A stretch of 32,497 bases of DNA from Falsirhodobacter xinxiangensis (GTDB lineage Bacteria > Pseudomonadota > Alphaproteobacteria > Rhodobacterales > Rhodobacteraceae): positions 34,495-66,991 of the forward strand of contig NZ_SMYN01000018.1 of the NCBI RefSeq assembly GCF_004959935.1. Reading direction: 5' to 3'. The position numbers and the translations under genes are program-made. Position 1 is the stretch's first letter. Each line of letters starts with the position of its first letter. Under the pieces are notes generated by a model that saw only the letters and a program-made list of their open reading frames with translations, was not told the DNA's origin and made no database searches. Below are positions 7,868 through 15,741 of this stretch, piece by piece.

Positions 7868-8591
7868 CGCGCATCTCGGCCACGATCTGGGCCATCGAAT
7901 CCTGCGGGACATAGCCGCGCACCATCGTCTTTTCGATCACGAAGGTCGGGGTGCCGTTGATCTGGAGCGTCTGGCCCAGCGCATGGTTCGCCTGAATGAC
8001 CTGCGCCACCTCGGCCGAGTTCATCTTGGCCATGATCGCATCCGCATCCAGTCCCTGATCAACCGCGACACGGCGCAGCGAATCGTTGGTGGCCTCGCCG
8101 CGCATGGTGATCAGCGCCTCGTGGACCTTGTCATAAGCCTCGGCCCCGGCGGTCTGGAGCACGGCGATGGCGAATTGCGACGACAGCACCGATTGCGGCC
8201 CGAGGATCGGATATTCCTTGCGGATCAGGCGGATATTGCCGTCCTTCGCCACAAGATCCTCGACCTCGGAATAGGCGCGGCGGCAATAGCCGCAGCGGTA
8301 GTCGGCGAATTCCACCACCGTCACGTCGCCTTCGGGATTGCCGCCGACCCAGCTTGCCGGGTCTTCGGTCAGCGCGGCGCGGTTGTCTTCCAGCATCTTC
8401 AGGTCGGCATCGGCCTGCTGTTCCATCTGGCGGCTTTCCAGCACCTGGAACGATTCCATCAGAACCTCGGGATGTTCCAGCAGATAGGCGCGGACCTCGG
8501 CGCGGAAGGCCTCGCGCTGAGGCTCGGTCATCTCCTGCGCGGCGGCGGGAAGGGCGAGGGTGGCGGCAAGCGCGAGGGCGAGGCGGGTCAT
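7860..8591 (-). CDS. DsbA-family periplasmic thiol:disulphide oxidoreductase
   Basis: This exported thioredoxin-fold protein of 243 residues has a signal peptide (MTRLALALAATLALPAAAQ, cut near residue 19). An N-terminal helical extension (about 20-80: EPQREAFRAEVRAYLLEHPEVL) is typical of the DsbA/Com1-like group. The redox motif is CGYC at Cys100/Cys103, within VVEFADYRCGYC. The thioredoxin fold continues with a helical insert, and the cis-proline loop is NGTPTFVI. It probably oxidises or isomerises disulphides in exported proteins. The longer reading frame reaches 8663, but I chose the ATG at 8591 because it begins the signal peptide and has GGAGCC seven bases upstream. It is convergent with the phosphatase gene and divergent from the aminotransferase gene. 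Confidence 0.92.
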   Translation of the reverse strand: MTRLALALAATLALPAAAQEMTEPQREAFRAEVRAYLLEHPEVLMESFQVLESRQMEQQADADLKMLEDNRAALTEDPASWVGGNPEGDVTVVEFADYRCGYCRRAYSEVEDLVAKDGNIRLIRKEYPILGPQSVLSSQFAIAVLQTAGAEAYDKVHEALITMRGEATNDSLRRVAVDQGLDADAIMAKMNSAEVAQVIQANHALGQTLQINGTPTFVIEKTMVRGYVPQDSMAQIVAEMRAK

Positions 8592-8702
8592 GAAAGGCTC
8601 CTGTATGCGCAGGCAAGCAACACGGTTCGGGGTGGAATGGCAAGCATTGACCTCTGCCGCCATGTGTCCGACAGAAAGCCATCGGCAGAGTGAGGGGATA
8701 CG

Positions 8703-9839
8703 ATGCGGGTTTCAAGGCGTGGGGCGGTCGATCCCTTCATCGTGATGGATGTGATGGAACAGGCGCGGCTGCTGGAAGCCTCGGGCGCGCGGGTGATCCA
8801 CATGGAGGTCGGCCAGCCGGGGACCGGCGCTCCCGAAGGTGCCCGTGTCGCGCTGGGCAAGGCGCTGGAGCACCCGCTCGGATATACCGTTGCCCTGGGC
8901 CTGCCGGAGCTGCGCGCCGGGATCGCCGCGCTTTACCGGCGCTGGTATGGCGTCGATCTGGACCCGTCGCGCGTGATCGTCACGAACGGATCGTCGGGCG
9001 CGTTCCTGCTGGCATTCTCGGCGCTGTTCGACGCGGGCGACCGGGTGGGGCTGGGCGAGCCGGGGTATCCCTCCTACCGCCAGATCCTCAAGGCGCTGAG
9101 CCTGGACCCGGTGGGCATTCCGGCGTCCGAGGCGAACCGTCTGCGACCCGTTCCCGCCGACCTGCCGGACGATCTGCGGGGATTGATCGTGGCGTCCCCG
9201 GGCAACCCTTCGGGCACGATGCTGGACCGCGAGGCGCTGGCGGCTCTGATCGATCAAGCGGCACAGCGCGACATCGCCTTCATCTCGGACGAGATCTATC
9301 ACGGGCTGCATTACGACACCCCCGCCGTGTCGGCGTTGGAGGTGTCGGACGACGTCTATGTCATCAACTCCTTCTCCAAATACTTCTCGATGACCGGCTG
9401 GCGGATCGGCTGGATGGTCGTGCCGCCCGATCATGTGCGGCTTGTGGAACGGCTGGCGCAGAACATGTTCATCTGCCCGCCCCATGCCAGCCAGATCGCC
9501 GCGCTTGCCGCGCTGGACTGCATCCCGGAACTGGAGGCGAACCGCGCCGTCTATGCCGAGAACCGCCGCCTGATGCTGGAGGGATTGCCGCGCGCGGGGT
9601 TCACCCGGATCGCGCCGCCGGACGGGGCGTTCTACATTTATGCCGAGGTGTCGGACCTGACCGATGACAGCCTGCGTTTTGCCTCGGAAATCCTGCATGG
9701 CGCGGGGGTGGCGGTGACGCCGGGGCTGGATTTCGACCCGGTGCGCGGCGCGCGGTGGCTGCGGTTTTCCTATGCCCGCGGCACCGACGACATCCGCGAG
9801 GGGCTGGCGCGGCTGCAAGCCTTCATGGCCGCGCGATGA
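8703..9839 (+). CDS. Class I/II PLP-dependent aminotransferase
   Basis: This is a fold-type I aminotransferase of 378 residues, related to the aspartate/LL-DAP group. Visible motifs are HMEVGQPGTGAP near the N-terminus, YTVALGLPELR, the PLP-ring region VTNGSSGAF, SPGNPSGTM (Asn for the cofactor O3'), SDEIYHGL, the Schiff-base lysine Lys226 in NSFSKYFSMTGWRIGW, and the substrate carboxylate arginine in LRFSYARG. The amino-group donor and product cannot be told from these motifs. The start ATG at 8703 follows GAGGGG. The stop overlaps the amidase start by 4 nt (ATGA), so the two genes are probably co-translated although no metabolic link is obvious. Confidence 0.92.
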   Translation: MRVSRRGAVDPFIVMDVMEQARLLEASGARVIHMEVGQPGTGAPEGARVALGKALEHPLGYTVALGLPELRAGIAALYRRWYGVDLDPSRVIVTNGSSGAFLLAFSALFDAGDRVGLGEPGYPSYRQILKALSLDPVGIPASEANRLRPVPADLPDDLRGLIVASPGNPSGTMLDREALAALIDQAAQRDIAFISDEIYHGLHYDTPAVSALEVSDDVYVINSFSKYFSMTGWRIGWMVVPPDHVRLVERLAQNMFICPPHASQIAALAALDCIPELEANRAVYAENRRLMLEGLPRAGFTRIAPPDGAFYIYAEVSDLTDDSLRFASEILHGAGVAVTPGLDFDPVRGARWLRFSYARGTDDIREGLARLQAFMAAR

Positions 9840-11020
9840 TCCGGCTGATCGCGTTTCTTCTGCTGATCTGTGGCGCGGCGTCGGCGCAGGATCTGTCGGG
9901 GCTTGCCCGGCTGGACCCGGCGCAGTCGCGCATCATCGACCGCTGGGGCGCGGTGGAGATGGACCTGACCATCTCGCAGCCCGTGCCGTGGCGGGCGCGG
10001 GTGATGGCCGACCCGCCGCGTCTGGTGCTGGATTTCCGCGAGCTGGATTTCGCCGGGATCGAGGGCGTGACCCCCGGCAAGCGCGTCACTTCGCTGCGCG
10101 CCGGGAGCGTGCGTGCGGGCTGGTCGCGGCTGGTTCTGGGGCTGGACGGGCCGTATGTGATCGCGCGCGCAGGGATGGACACGGCGGACGGCACAAGGAT
10201 TTCGGTGCGGGTGGAACGCGCTGGCGATGCCAATTTCGCCGCGCAGGCAAGCCGCCCCGAGCCGCCCGGCTGGTCGCTGCCGCCTGCCGCCGATCTGCCC
10301 CAGCCGGAAGGGCGCGGGCCGCTGACGGTCATGCTGGACCCCGGCCATGGCGGCATCGATCCGGGCGCCGAACGGGGCGGCACCAACGAGGCGACGCTGA
10401 TGCTGTCCTTCGCACGGCAGTTGAAGGAAGAACTGCTGCGCGACGGCATCTTCCGCGTGGCGATGACCCGCGACGACGATGTGTTCGTGCCGCTGGAAAC
10501 CCGCCTGACCATGGCGCGCGAGGCGGGGGCGACGGTGTTCATCTCGCTTCACGCAGATGCGCTGGCCGAGGGGCAGGCGACGGGTGCGACGCTTTACACG
10601 CTGGCCGAGGAGGCGTCCGACAAGGCCGCGCAGGCGCTGGCCGAACGGCACGACCGCGACGATCTTCTGGCGGGGGTGGATCTGACGGGGCAGGACGACA
10701 TCGTGGCCTCGGTGCTGATGGACATCGCGCGGCAGGAGACGGGGCCGCGCAACGAGCGGCTGGCGCTGTCGCTGGAACGGGCGATGGGCGCGCGGGGGAT
10801 CACGATGCATCCGCGGCCGCGCCAATCTGCCAATTTCTCGGTCCTGAAATCGCCGGAAATCCCGTCGATCCTGATCGAGTTGGGCTTCATGTCGTCCCCC
10901 GGCGATCTGCGGCGGCTGCAAGATCCCGGCTGGCGATCGTGGATGACCAGCGCGATCCGCGACGGGCTCAAGGCATGGGCGGCCGAGGATGCGGCGCTGC
11001 GTCCGCTCTTGCGCCGATAA
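9836..11020 (+). CDS. N-acetylmuramoyl-L-alanine amidase, AmiC type
   Basis: This is a 394-residue periplasmic zinc amidase (Amidase_3) that cuts between MurNAc and L-Ala to split septal peptidoglycan. A signal peptide (MIRLIAFLLLICGAASA) leads into an AMIN domain (about 20-130, beta-rich, septal targeting). A Pro-rich linker (about 140-160) is followed by the catalytic domain. Zinc ligands are His171 (LDPGHGG), Glu185 (TNEA) and His239 (SLHAD), and the catalytic Glu349 is in LIELGFMS. A segment between about 255 and 305 fits the autoinhibitory helix region that EnvC/NlpD-type activators relieve. The start is the ATG at 9836, overlapping the aminotransferase stop. The next gene encodes PBP1A, the usual alphaproteobacterial order. 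Confidence 0.95.
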   Translation: MIRLIAFLLLICGAASAQDLSGLARLDPAQSRIIDRWGAVEMDLTISQPVPWRARVMADPPRLVLDFRELDFAGIEGVTPGKRVTSLRAGSVRAGWSRLVLGLDGPYVIARAGMDTADGTRISVRVERAGDANFAAQASRPEPPGWSLPPAADLPQPEGRGPLTVMLDPGHGGIDPGAERGGTNEATLMLSFARQLKEELLRDGIFRVAMTRDDDVFVPLETRLTMAREAGATVFISLHADALAEGQATGATLYTLAEEASDKAAQALAERHDRDDLLAGVDLTGQDDIVASVLMDIARQETGPRNERLALSLERAMGARGITMHPRPRQSANFSVLKSPEIPSILIELGFMSSPGDLRRLQDPGWRSWMTSAIRDGLKAWAAEDAALRPLLRR

Positions 11021-11102
11021 TCGCGCAATCGTCAGGCGCGACTTTTTGACCTTGGCCCCCCTTGGGCGTATATGGAACGCCTAAGGCCAGCGAGGGTTTT
11101 CA

Positions 11103-13640
11103 TTGTTCAGGTTCATCGGCTCCTTCATCGGGGCGATCTTCACCGCGATCACGCTTGGCATCCTGTTCGGCGCGCTGGTCATCGGCGCGGTGTTCTGGAT
11201 GTATTCGCGCGACCTGCCCAGCCACGAAAGCCTTGCGCAGTATACGCCCCCGACCATCAGCCGCGTCTATAACGGCGAAGGCCGGATGATGGACGAATTC
11301 GCGCATGAACGGCGCATCTTCGTCCCGATCGAGGAAATCCCGGATCTGGTGAAGGATGCCTTCATCTCGGCCGAGGACAAGAACTTCTATACCCATCACG
11401 GCTATGATGCGCGCGGGATCATTGCGGCGGCGGTCGAGGCGGTGCGTTCGCGCGGGCAGAATGTGCGCGGTGCGTCCACGATCACGCAGCAGGTGATGAA
11501 GAACTTCCTGCTGTCGTCGGACCGGACGGGCGAGCGCAAGATCAAGGAACTGATCCTCGCGACGCGGATCGAGGACACGCTGCCCAAGGACAAGATCCTC
11601 GAACTTTACCTGAACGAGATTTTCCTCGGCCAGAATTCCTACGGCGTCGCGGCGGCGGCGCAGACCTATTTCAACAAGTCGCTGGCGGACTTGTCCCCAG
11701 CCGAGGCGGCGATGCTGGCTGCGATGCCGCAAGCGCCGGGCCGCTATCACCCCGTTACCGCCAAGGAGCGGGTGACGGAGCGCCGGAACTATGTCCTGCG
11801 CGAGATGGAGGATAACGGCTATATCGACCAGCCGACGATGGAGGCGTCGATCGCCGAACCGCTGCGCAGCGTGCAGAACGGCGATTACGAGCCCTTCCGC
11901 GAAACGCTGCCGCCGCGCGACTATTTCACCGACGAAATCCGCCGCCAGCTGTCCGGCACCTTTGGCGAGGAGCAGTTCTTCGGCGGCGGGCTGAGCATTC
12001 GTGCGACCGTCGATCCCGACCTGCAAACCGAAGCCGCCGAGGCGCTTCGCGCGGGGCTGGAGCGGTTCGACCGCAATCAGGGCGTCTGGCGCGGCACCGG
12101 CAAGACCGTGCCCGCCGAAGATATGGCGAGCGAGGAGCAATGGCGCGCGGCGCTTGGGGCCTCGGGCCTTCCGCGCGACATTCCCGGCTGGAAACCCGCC
12201 GTGGTGCTGGCAGCGGACGGCGACACCGCCACCCTTGGCATCGAGGGCGAGGAAGGCACGGGCACGCTTCCGGCCAACGACGTGACATGGGCGCGCAAGC
12301 GAAATGCGGACGGGACGCTGGGCCGCAAGGCACAGGTGCCGGGCGATCTGGTTGCGACCGGCGATCTGGTCATGGTGCGCGCGGTCACCTCTGACAGCGA
12401 CGGCAGCTTCGTTCGGTGGAGCCTGCGTCAGGTGCCCGAGGTGCAGGGCGGCTTCATGGCAATGGACGTGAACACCGGTCGCGTTCTGGCGATGCAGGGC
12501 GGGTTCTCCTATCAGGACAGCGTGTTCAACCGTGCAACGCAAGCGCAGCGCCAGCCGGGTTCCGCCTTCAAACCCTTCGTCTATGCCGCCGCGCTGGACA
12601 GTGGTTACACCCCCGCCACCATCGTCGTCGATGCCCCGATCGAGGTGCAGACGCCGCAGGGGCTGTGGACGCCCAAGAACGCCTCCAACCGCTTCTACGG
12701 GCCGACGCCGCTGCGGACCGGGATCGAACAGTCGCGGAACCTGATGACCGTCCGTCTGGCGCAAGAGGTCGGGATGGATGTCGTCGCCGGCTATGCCGAA
12801 CGGTTCGGCGTCTATTCCCCGATGAGCACCTTCCTTGCCAACTCGCTTGGTGCGCAGGAGACGACGCTGCTGAAGATGGTGTCGGCCTATGCCATGTTCG
12901 CCAATGGCGGGCAGCGGGTGGAGCCGACGCTGGTGGACCGCGTGCAGGACCGTTTCGGGCGAACCATCTATCGCCACGATCAGCGCAACTGCGAAAACTG
13001 CACCCTGCCCACGCTGGGTGCGGGGCAGGAGCCGCGCATCGTCGCGGATCATGAACAGGTGATGGACCCGATCACGGCCTATCAGCTGACCTCGATGATG
13101 GAAGGCGTCGTGCAGCGCGGATCGGCCACGGGGGTCAACCTGCCGGTTCCCGTCGCAGGCAAGACCGGCACGACCAACGATGCAAAGGACGTCTGGTTCA
13201 TCGGCTATTCCTCGAACATCGTTGCGGGCTGCTATATCGGCTTCGACCAGCCGCGCACGCTGGGCGCATCTGCCTATGGCGGCACGCTTTGCGTTCCGGT
13301 GTTCCAGAGCTTCATGGAGCAGGCGGTGAAGGAATATGGCGGATCGGCCTTCAAGGTGCCGCCGGGCGGCTATTTCCTGAAAATCGACCGCTTCACCGGC
13401 GCACGTCTGCCGCAGGACGCCTCTGGCCCCAACGTGATCGCCGAATACTTCCGTGACGGGGTGGAGCCGATGTTTGGCGCCTTCGTCGATGGTGGTTTCG
13501 CGGTGGGCGAAAACCTCCCCTTGTTCGCACGCGGCGAGACGGATCAAGGGCAGGAAGTCACCACGTCGTCGGGCGAGGTGCGCGTCATTCCCAAGAACAA
13601 TGCGGCCTTCGGGACGCTCAGCTCTGGCGGGCTTTACTAG
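11103..13640 (+). CDS. Penicillin-binding protein 1A (bifunctional)
   Basis: This class A PBP of 845 residues polymerises lipid II and cross-links peptidoglycan. An N-terminal membrane anchor (about 3-34) is followed by the GT51 glycosyltransferase domain: catalytic Glu91 in SAEDKNFYTHHG, GASTITQQVMKNFLL, and KDKILELYLNEIFLGQ. After an OB-like insert (about 310-440) comes the transpeptidase: nucleophile Ser487 in GSAFKPF, Ser544 in SRN, and KTGT at Lys687. All catalytic motifs are intact. No ATG is suitably placed: the frame starts with TTG at 11103, preceded by GAGGG, and the first in-frame ATG would cut into the anchor. The gene is usually called mrcA or pbpC. It lies between amiC-like and prfB. 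Confidence 0.95.
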   Translation: MFRFIGSFIGAIFTAITLGILFGALVIGAVFWMYSRDLPSHESLAQYTPPTISRVYNGEGRMMDEFAHERRIFVPIEEIPDLVKDAFISAEDKNFYTHHGYDARGIIAAAVEAVRSRGQNVRGASTITQQVMKNFLLSSDRTGERKIKELILATRIEDTLPKDKILELYLNEIFLGQNSYGVAAAAQTYFNKSLADLSPAEAAMLAAMPQAPGRYHPVTAKERVTERRNYVLREMEDNGYIDQPTMEASIAEPLRSVQNGDYEPFRETLPPRDYFTDEIRRQLSGTFGEEQFFGGGLSIRATVDPDLQTEAAEALRAGLERFDRNQGVWRGTGKTVPAEDMASEEQWRAALGASGLPRDIPGWKPAVVLAADGDTATLGIEGEEGTGTLPANDVTWARKRNADGTLGRKAQVPGDLVATGDLVMVRAVTSDSDGSFVRWSLRQVPEVQGGFMAMDVNTGRVLAMQGGFSYQDSVFNRATQAQRQPGSAFKPFVYAAALDSGYTPATIVVDAPIEVQTPQGLWTPKNASNRFYGPTPLRTGIEQSRNLMTVRLAQEVGMDVVAGYAERFGVYSPMSTFLANSLGAQETTLLKMVSAYAMFANGGQRVEPTLVDRVQDRFGRTIYRHDQRNCENCTLPTLGAGQEPRIVADHEQVMDPITAYQLTSMMEGVVQRGSATGVNLPVPVAGKTGTTNDAKDVWFIGYSSNIVAGCYIGFDQPRTLGASAYGGTLCVPVFQSFMEQAVKEYGGSAFKVPPGGYFLKIDRFTGARLPQDASGPNVIAEYFRDGVEPMFGAFVDGGFAVGENLPLFARGETDQGQEVTTSSGEVRVIPKNNAAFGTLSSGGLY

Positions 13641-13647
13641 GCCCGCC
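13626..13647. terminator. GC-rich hairpin over the PBP1A stop codon
   Basis: The arms GGCGGGC (13626-13632) and GCCCGCC (13641-13647) enclose the TAG stop at 13638-13640. The stem is strong but only TT follows, so it would pause or attenuate transcription more than end it. It may partly insulate prfB, which begins 58 nt further on. Confidence 0.35.
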
Positions 13648-13704
13648 TTGAAGCGTTCGCGCGGAACGGTTATCACCGCCGCCTGAGATACCCCGAGGTT
13701 CAAG

Positions 13705-14829
13705 ATGCGTACCGAAATCCAGCACCATGTCGAATCGATCCGCAAGACGCTTGCGCTGCTGGCACAGCGCATGGACCGCGAAACGGCGGATCACCGGCTG
13801 GAGGAGTTCAACGCGCTGATCGAGGATGGCGATCTTTGGTCGGACCCGGCCAAGGCGCAGAAGCTGATGCGCGACCGTCAGGCGCTGATGGACCAGATCT
13901 CGACCTACAACCTGATCGACGCGGGGCTGCGCGACAATGCCGAGCTGATCGAGCTGGGCGAGGCCGAGGGCGACGCCGAGATCGTGACCGAGGCCGAGAA
14001 CGCGATCCGCGAACTGGTAGAACTGGCCCGCGCGAAGGAACTGGAGGCGCTTCTGGATGGCGAGGCTGATGGCAACGACACCTTCCTGGAAGTGAACGCG
14101 GGCGCGGGCGGCACGGAAAGCTGCGATTGGGCCTCGATGCTGGCGCGGATGTATGTCCGCTGGGCCGAGAAGAAAGGCTACAAGGTCGAAACGCAGTCAC
14201 TGTCCGAGGGCGAGGAGGCGGGGATCAAATCCGTATCCTACAAGATCTCGGGTTTGAACGCCTATGGCTGGCTGAAATCGGAATCGGGCGTTCACCGTCT
14301 GGTCCGCATCTCGCCCTATGATTCGGCGGCGCGGCGGCATACGTCGTTCAGTTCGGTCTGGGTCTATCCGGTCGTGGACGACAATATCGAGATCGACATT
14401 CCCGACCGCGACATCCGTATCGACACATACCGTTCGTCGGGCGCGGGCGGGCAGCACGTCAACACCACCGACTCGGCCGTGCGGATCACGCATATTCCGA
14501 CTGGCATCGTCGTGACCAGTTCGGAAAAATCGCAGCACCAGAACCGCGCCAACTGTATGGCCGCGCTGAAATCGCGCCTGTATCAGCTGGAGCTGGACCG
14601 CCGCAACGCGGCCATCAACGCCCAACATGAAAGCAAGGGCGATGCGGGGTGGGGCAATCAGATCCGCTCCTATGTGCTGCAACCCTACCAGATGGTGAAG
14701 GACCTGCGGACCAGCGTCGAAACCTCGGACACCCAAGGCGTGCTGGACGGCGATCTGGACAAGTTCATGGCCGCAACGCTTGCGCAGGACGTGGCGGGCA
14801 AAAGCCGCGCCGAAGCCAACGCCGAGTAA
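13705..14829 (+). CDS. prfB: Peptide chain release factor 2
   Basis: RF2 (374 residues) releases peptides at UGA and UAA codons. The GGQ loop is SSGAGGQHVN (the Gln is the methylated catalytic residue), and the C-terminal domain with GWGNQIRSYVLQPYQ is typical. The codon-recognition tripeptide, SPF in E. coli, reads SPY in this protein (ISPYDSAARRHTSF), which I recall as common among alphaproteobacterial RF2. The frame is open from ATG to stop. The CTTTGA slippery site that forces +1 frameshifting near codon 25 in many bacteria is absent, so RF2 is not autoregulated that way in this organism. GAGG lies about 8 nt before the ATG. The stop is TAA. Confidence 0.96.
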   Translation: MRTEIQHHVESIRKTLALLAQRMDRETADHRLEEFNALIEDGDLWSDPAKAQKLMRDRQALMDQISTYNLIDAGLRDNAELIELGEAEGDAEIVTEAENAIRELVELARAKELEALLDGEADGNDTFLEVNAGAGGTESCDWASMLARMYVRWAEKKGYKVETQSLSEGEEAGIKSVSYKISGLNAYGWLKSESGVHRLVRISPYDSAARRHTSFSSVWVYPVVDDNIEIDIPDRDIRIDTYRSSGAGGQHVNTTDSAVRITHIPTGIVVTSSEKSQHQNRANCMAALKSRLYQLELDRRNAAINAQHESKGDAGWGNQIRSYVLQPYQMVKDLRTSVETSDTQGVLDGDLDKFMAATLAQDVAGKSRAEANAE

Positions 14830-15200
14830 CACCGCTCGCCCATCTTCCAGCGGAGTATCTGCTGGAAGGTGGGCTTTCACGCGCGCGTTCGGATCGAAGG
14901 GCGCTGATCGCGGCAGGGATGTTCGCTGCCGTCCTGCCCGATTTGGATATGTTCTGGTTCCATTTCGTCAACGACTGCCAGAACCTCCACCACGACTTCG
15001 TATTCCACTGGCCGCTGTTCTGGATGGCGCTGGCTTCGTTGCTGCTGCATCTCGCGCTCAACAGCGTCGCGGGCCATGTCATCTCGCTGGCCCCGTTTTC
15101 CGACCAGACAGTGAACCTGATCGAGATTCCCGCGCGCCATGACTGGTGGGTCTGGAGCTTTATCCACCACTGGCTTTCGCAGTCGAAATTGCCATCGTGA
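14826..15200 (+). pseudogene. Remnant of a membrane metal-dependent hydrolase (DUF457/YdjM type)
   Basis: The frame shows the family opening (LAHLPAEYLL), the metal-binding VLPDLDMFWF, HHDFVFHWPLFW, SVAGHV..LAPFSDQ, and ARHDWWVWSFIHHW. Three lesions are visible. The N-terminal start codon is missing: codons before LAHLP are CCG and CTC, and the frame overlaps the prfB stop. About 30 residues between WMALASLLL and HLALNS are deleted. The last HWL is followed by a frameshift near 15174-15178, where a lost T would explain why the next frame reads FAVEIAIVIW, the expected end, instead of SQSKLPS. In that restored frame it would run to 15253. The ATG at 14919 would give at most a 93-residue fragment. 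No product is likely. Confidence 0.72.
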
Positions 15201-15223
15201 TCTGGGCCGCAGTCCGAGTAATG

Positions 15224-15250
15224 AAAAAGGCGCCCGGAGGCGCCCTTTCT
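15224..15250 (-). terminator. Terminator of the M23-bactofilin unit (possibly bidirectional)
   Basis: The arms GGCGCC (15229-15234) and GGCGCC (15239-15244) enclose a CGGA loop and extend by A-T pairs beyond a one-base mismatch. On the minus strand the stem is followed by a run of five T residues and starts directly after the bactofilin stop. On the plus strand it is followed by TTTCTT, so it can also end transcripts coming from prfB. Confidence 0.82.
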
Positions 15251-15741
15251 TAAACGTCTGCCGGTTTGGCAACCGGCTGCGGAACCGGCGGGGCACCCGT
15301 GCGGCCCGACTGCAACGGATCGTCCTGACGCTGGACCGAGCCTTCGAAATGCGCGCCGGATTCGATCGCGATGGTCTTGTGGATGATGTCACCCTCGACC
15401 CGCGCGGTAGAGGTCAGGCGCACTTTCAGCCCGCGGACACGACCGATGACGCGGCCGTTCACGACGATGTCGTCGGCCACGATCTCGCCCCGGATGGTCG
15501 CGCTTTCGCCGACCGTCAGCAGATGGGCACGGATATCACCCTCGACCGTGCCTTCGACCTGAATGTCGCCCGAGGTCTTCAGGTTGCCGGTCACCGTCAG
15601 GTCCGACGACAGGATCGAGGTCGTGGCCTTGCCTTTGGGGGTATTCATTGCTGTATCCGTAGTCGGCGCGGTAAATTCGCTGCGGGGCTTGTCGCCCTCG
15701 GCTTTCGGTCCGGGTTCATTAACTCTGCTTTTAGAAAACAT
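15250..15741 (-). CDS. Bactofilin family cytoskeletal protein
   Basis: This 163-residue bactofilin self-assembles into nucleotide-independent filaments. The central part (about 43-130) is the DUF583/bactofilin beta-helix with short repeating strands (TSILSSDLTVTGNLKTSG, then VEGTVEGDI, GESATIRGEI, VVNGRVIGRV, ARVEGDI), flanked by flexible N- and C-terminal tails rich in Pro, Lys and Thr, as in the family. The N-terminal tail is polar and no transmembrane segment is visible. It overlaps the upstream M23 gene by 11 nt: its ATG lies in the last codons of that gene, with AAGGCGG upstream. Bactofilin and M23 peptidase pairs act together in local wall remodelling in other Alphaproteobacteria. Confidence 0.94.
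   Translation of the reverse strand: MFSKSRVNEPGPKAEGDKPRSEFTAPTTDTAMNTPKGKATTSILSSDLTVTGNLKTSGDIQVEGTVEGDIRAHLLTVGESATIRGEIVADDIVVNGRVIGRVRGLKVRLTSTARVEGDIIHKTIAIESGAHFEGSVQRQDDPLQSGRTGAPPVPQPVAKPADV

Noticed and set aside
11100-13772. An 890-codon antisense frame over PBP1A
   Set aside because: Codon-aligned shadow of a gene with all catalytic motifs intact; low-complexity His/Arg-rich product with no recognisable domain.
13765-13800. Programmed frameshift site in prfB
   Set aside because: No CTTTGA or in-frame stop occurs in this stretch; the reading frame is continuous.
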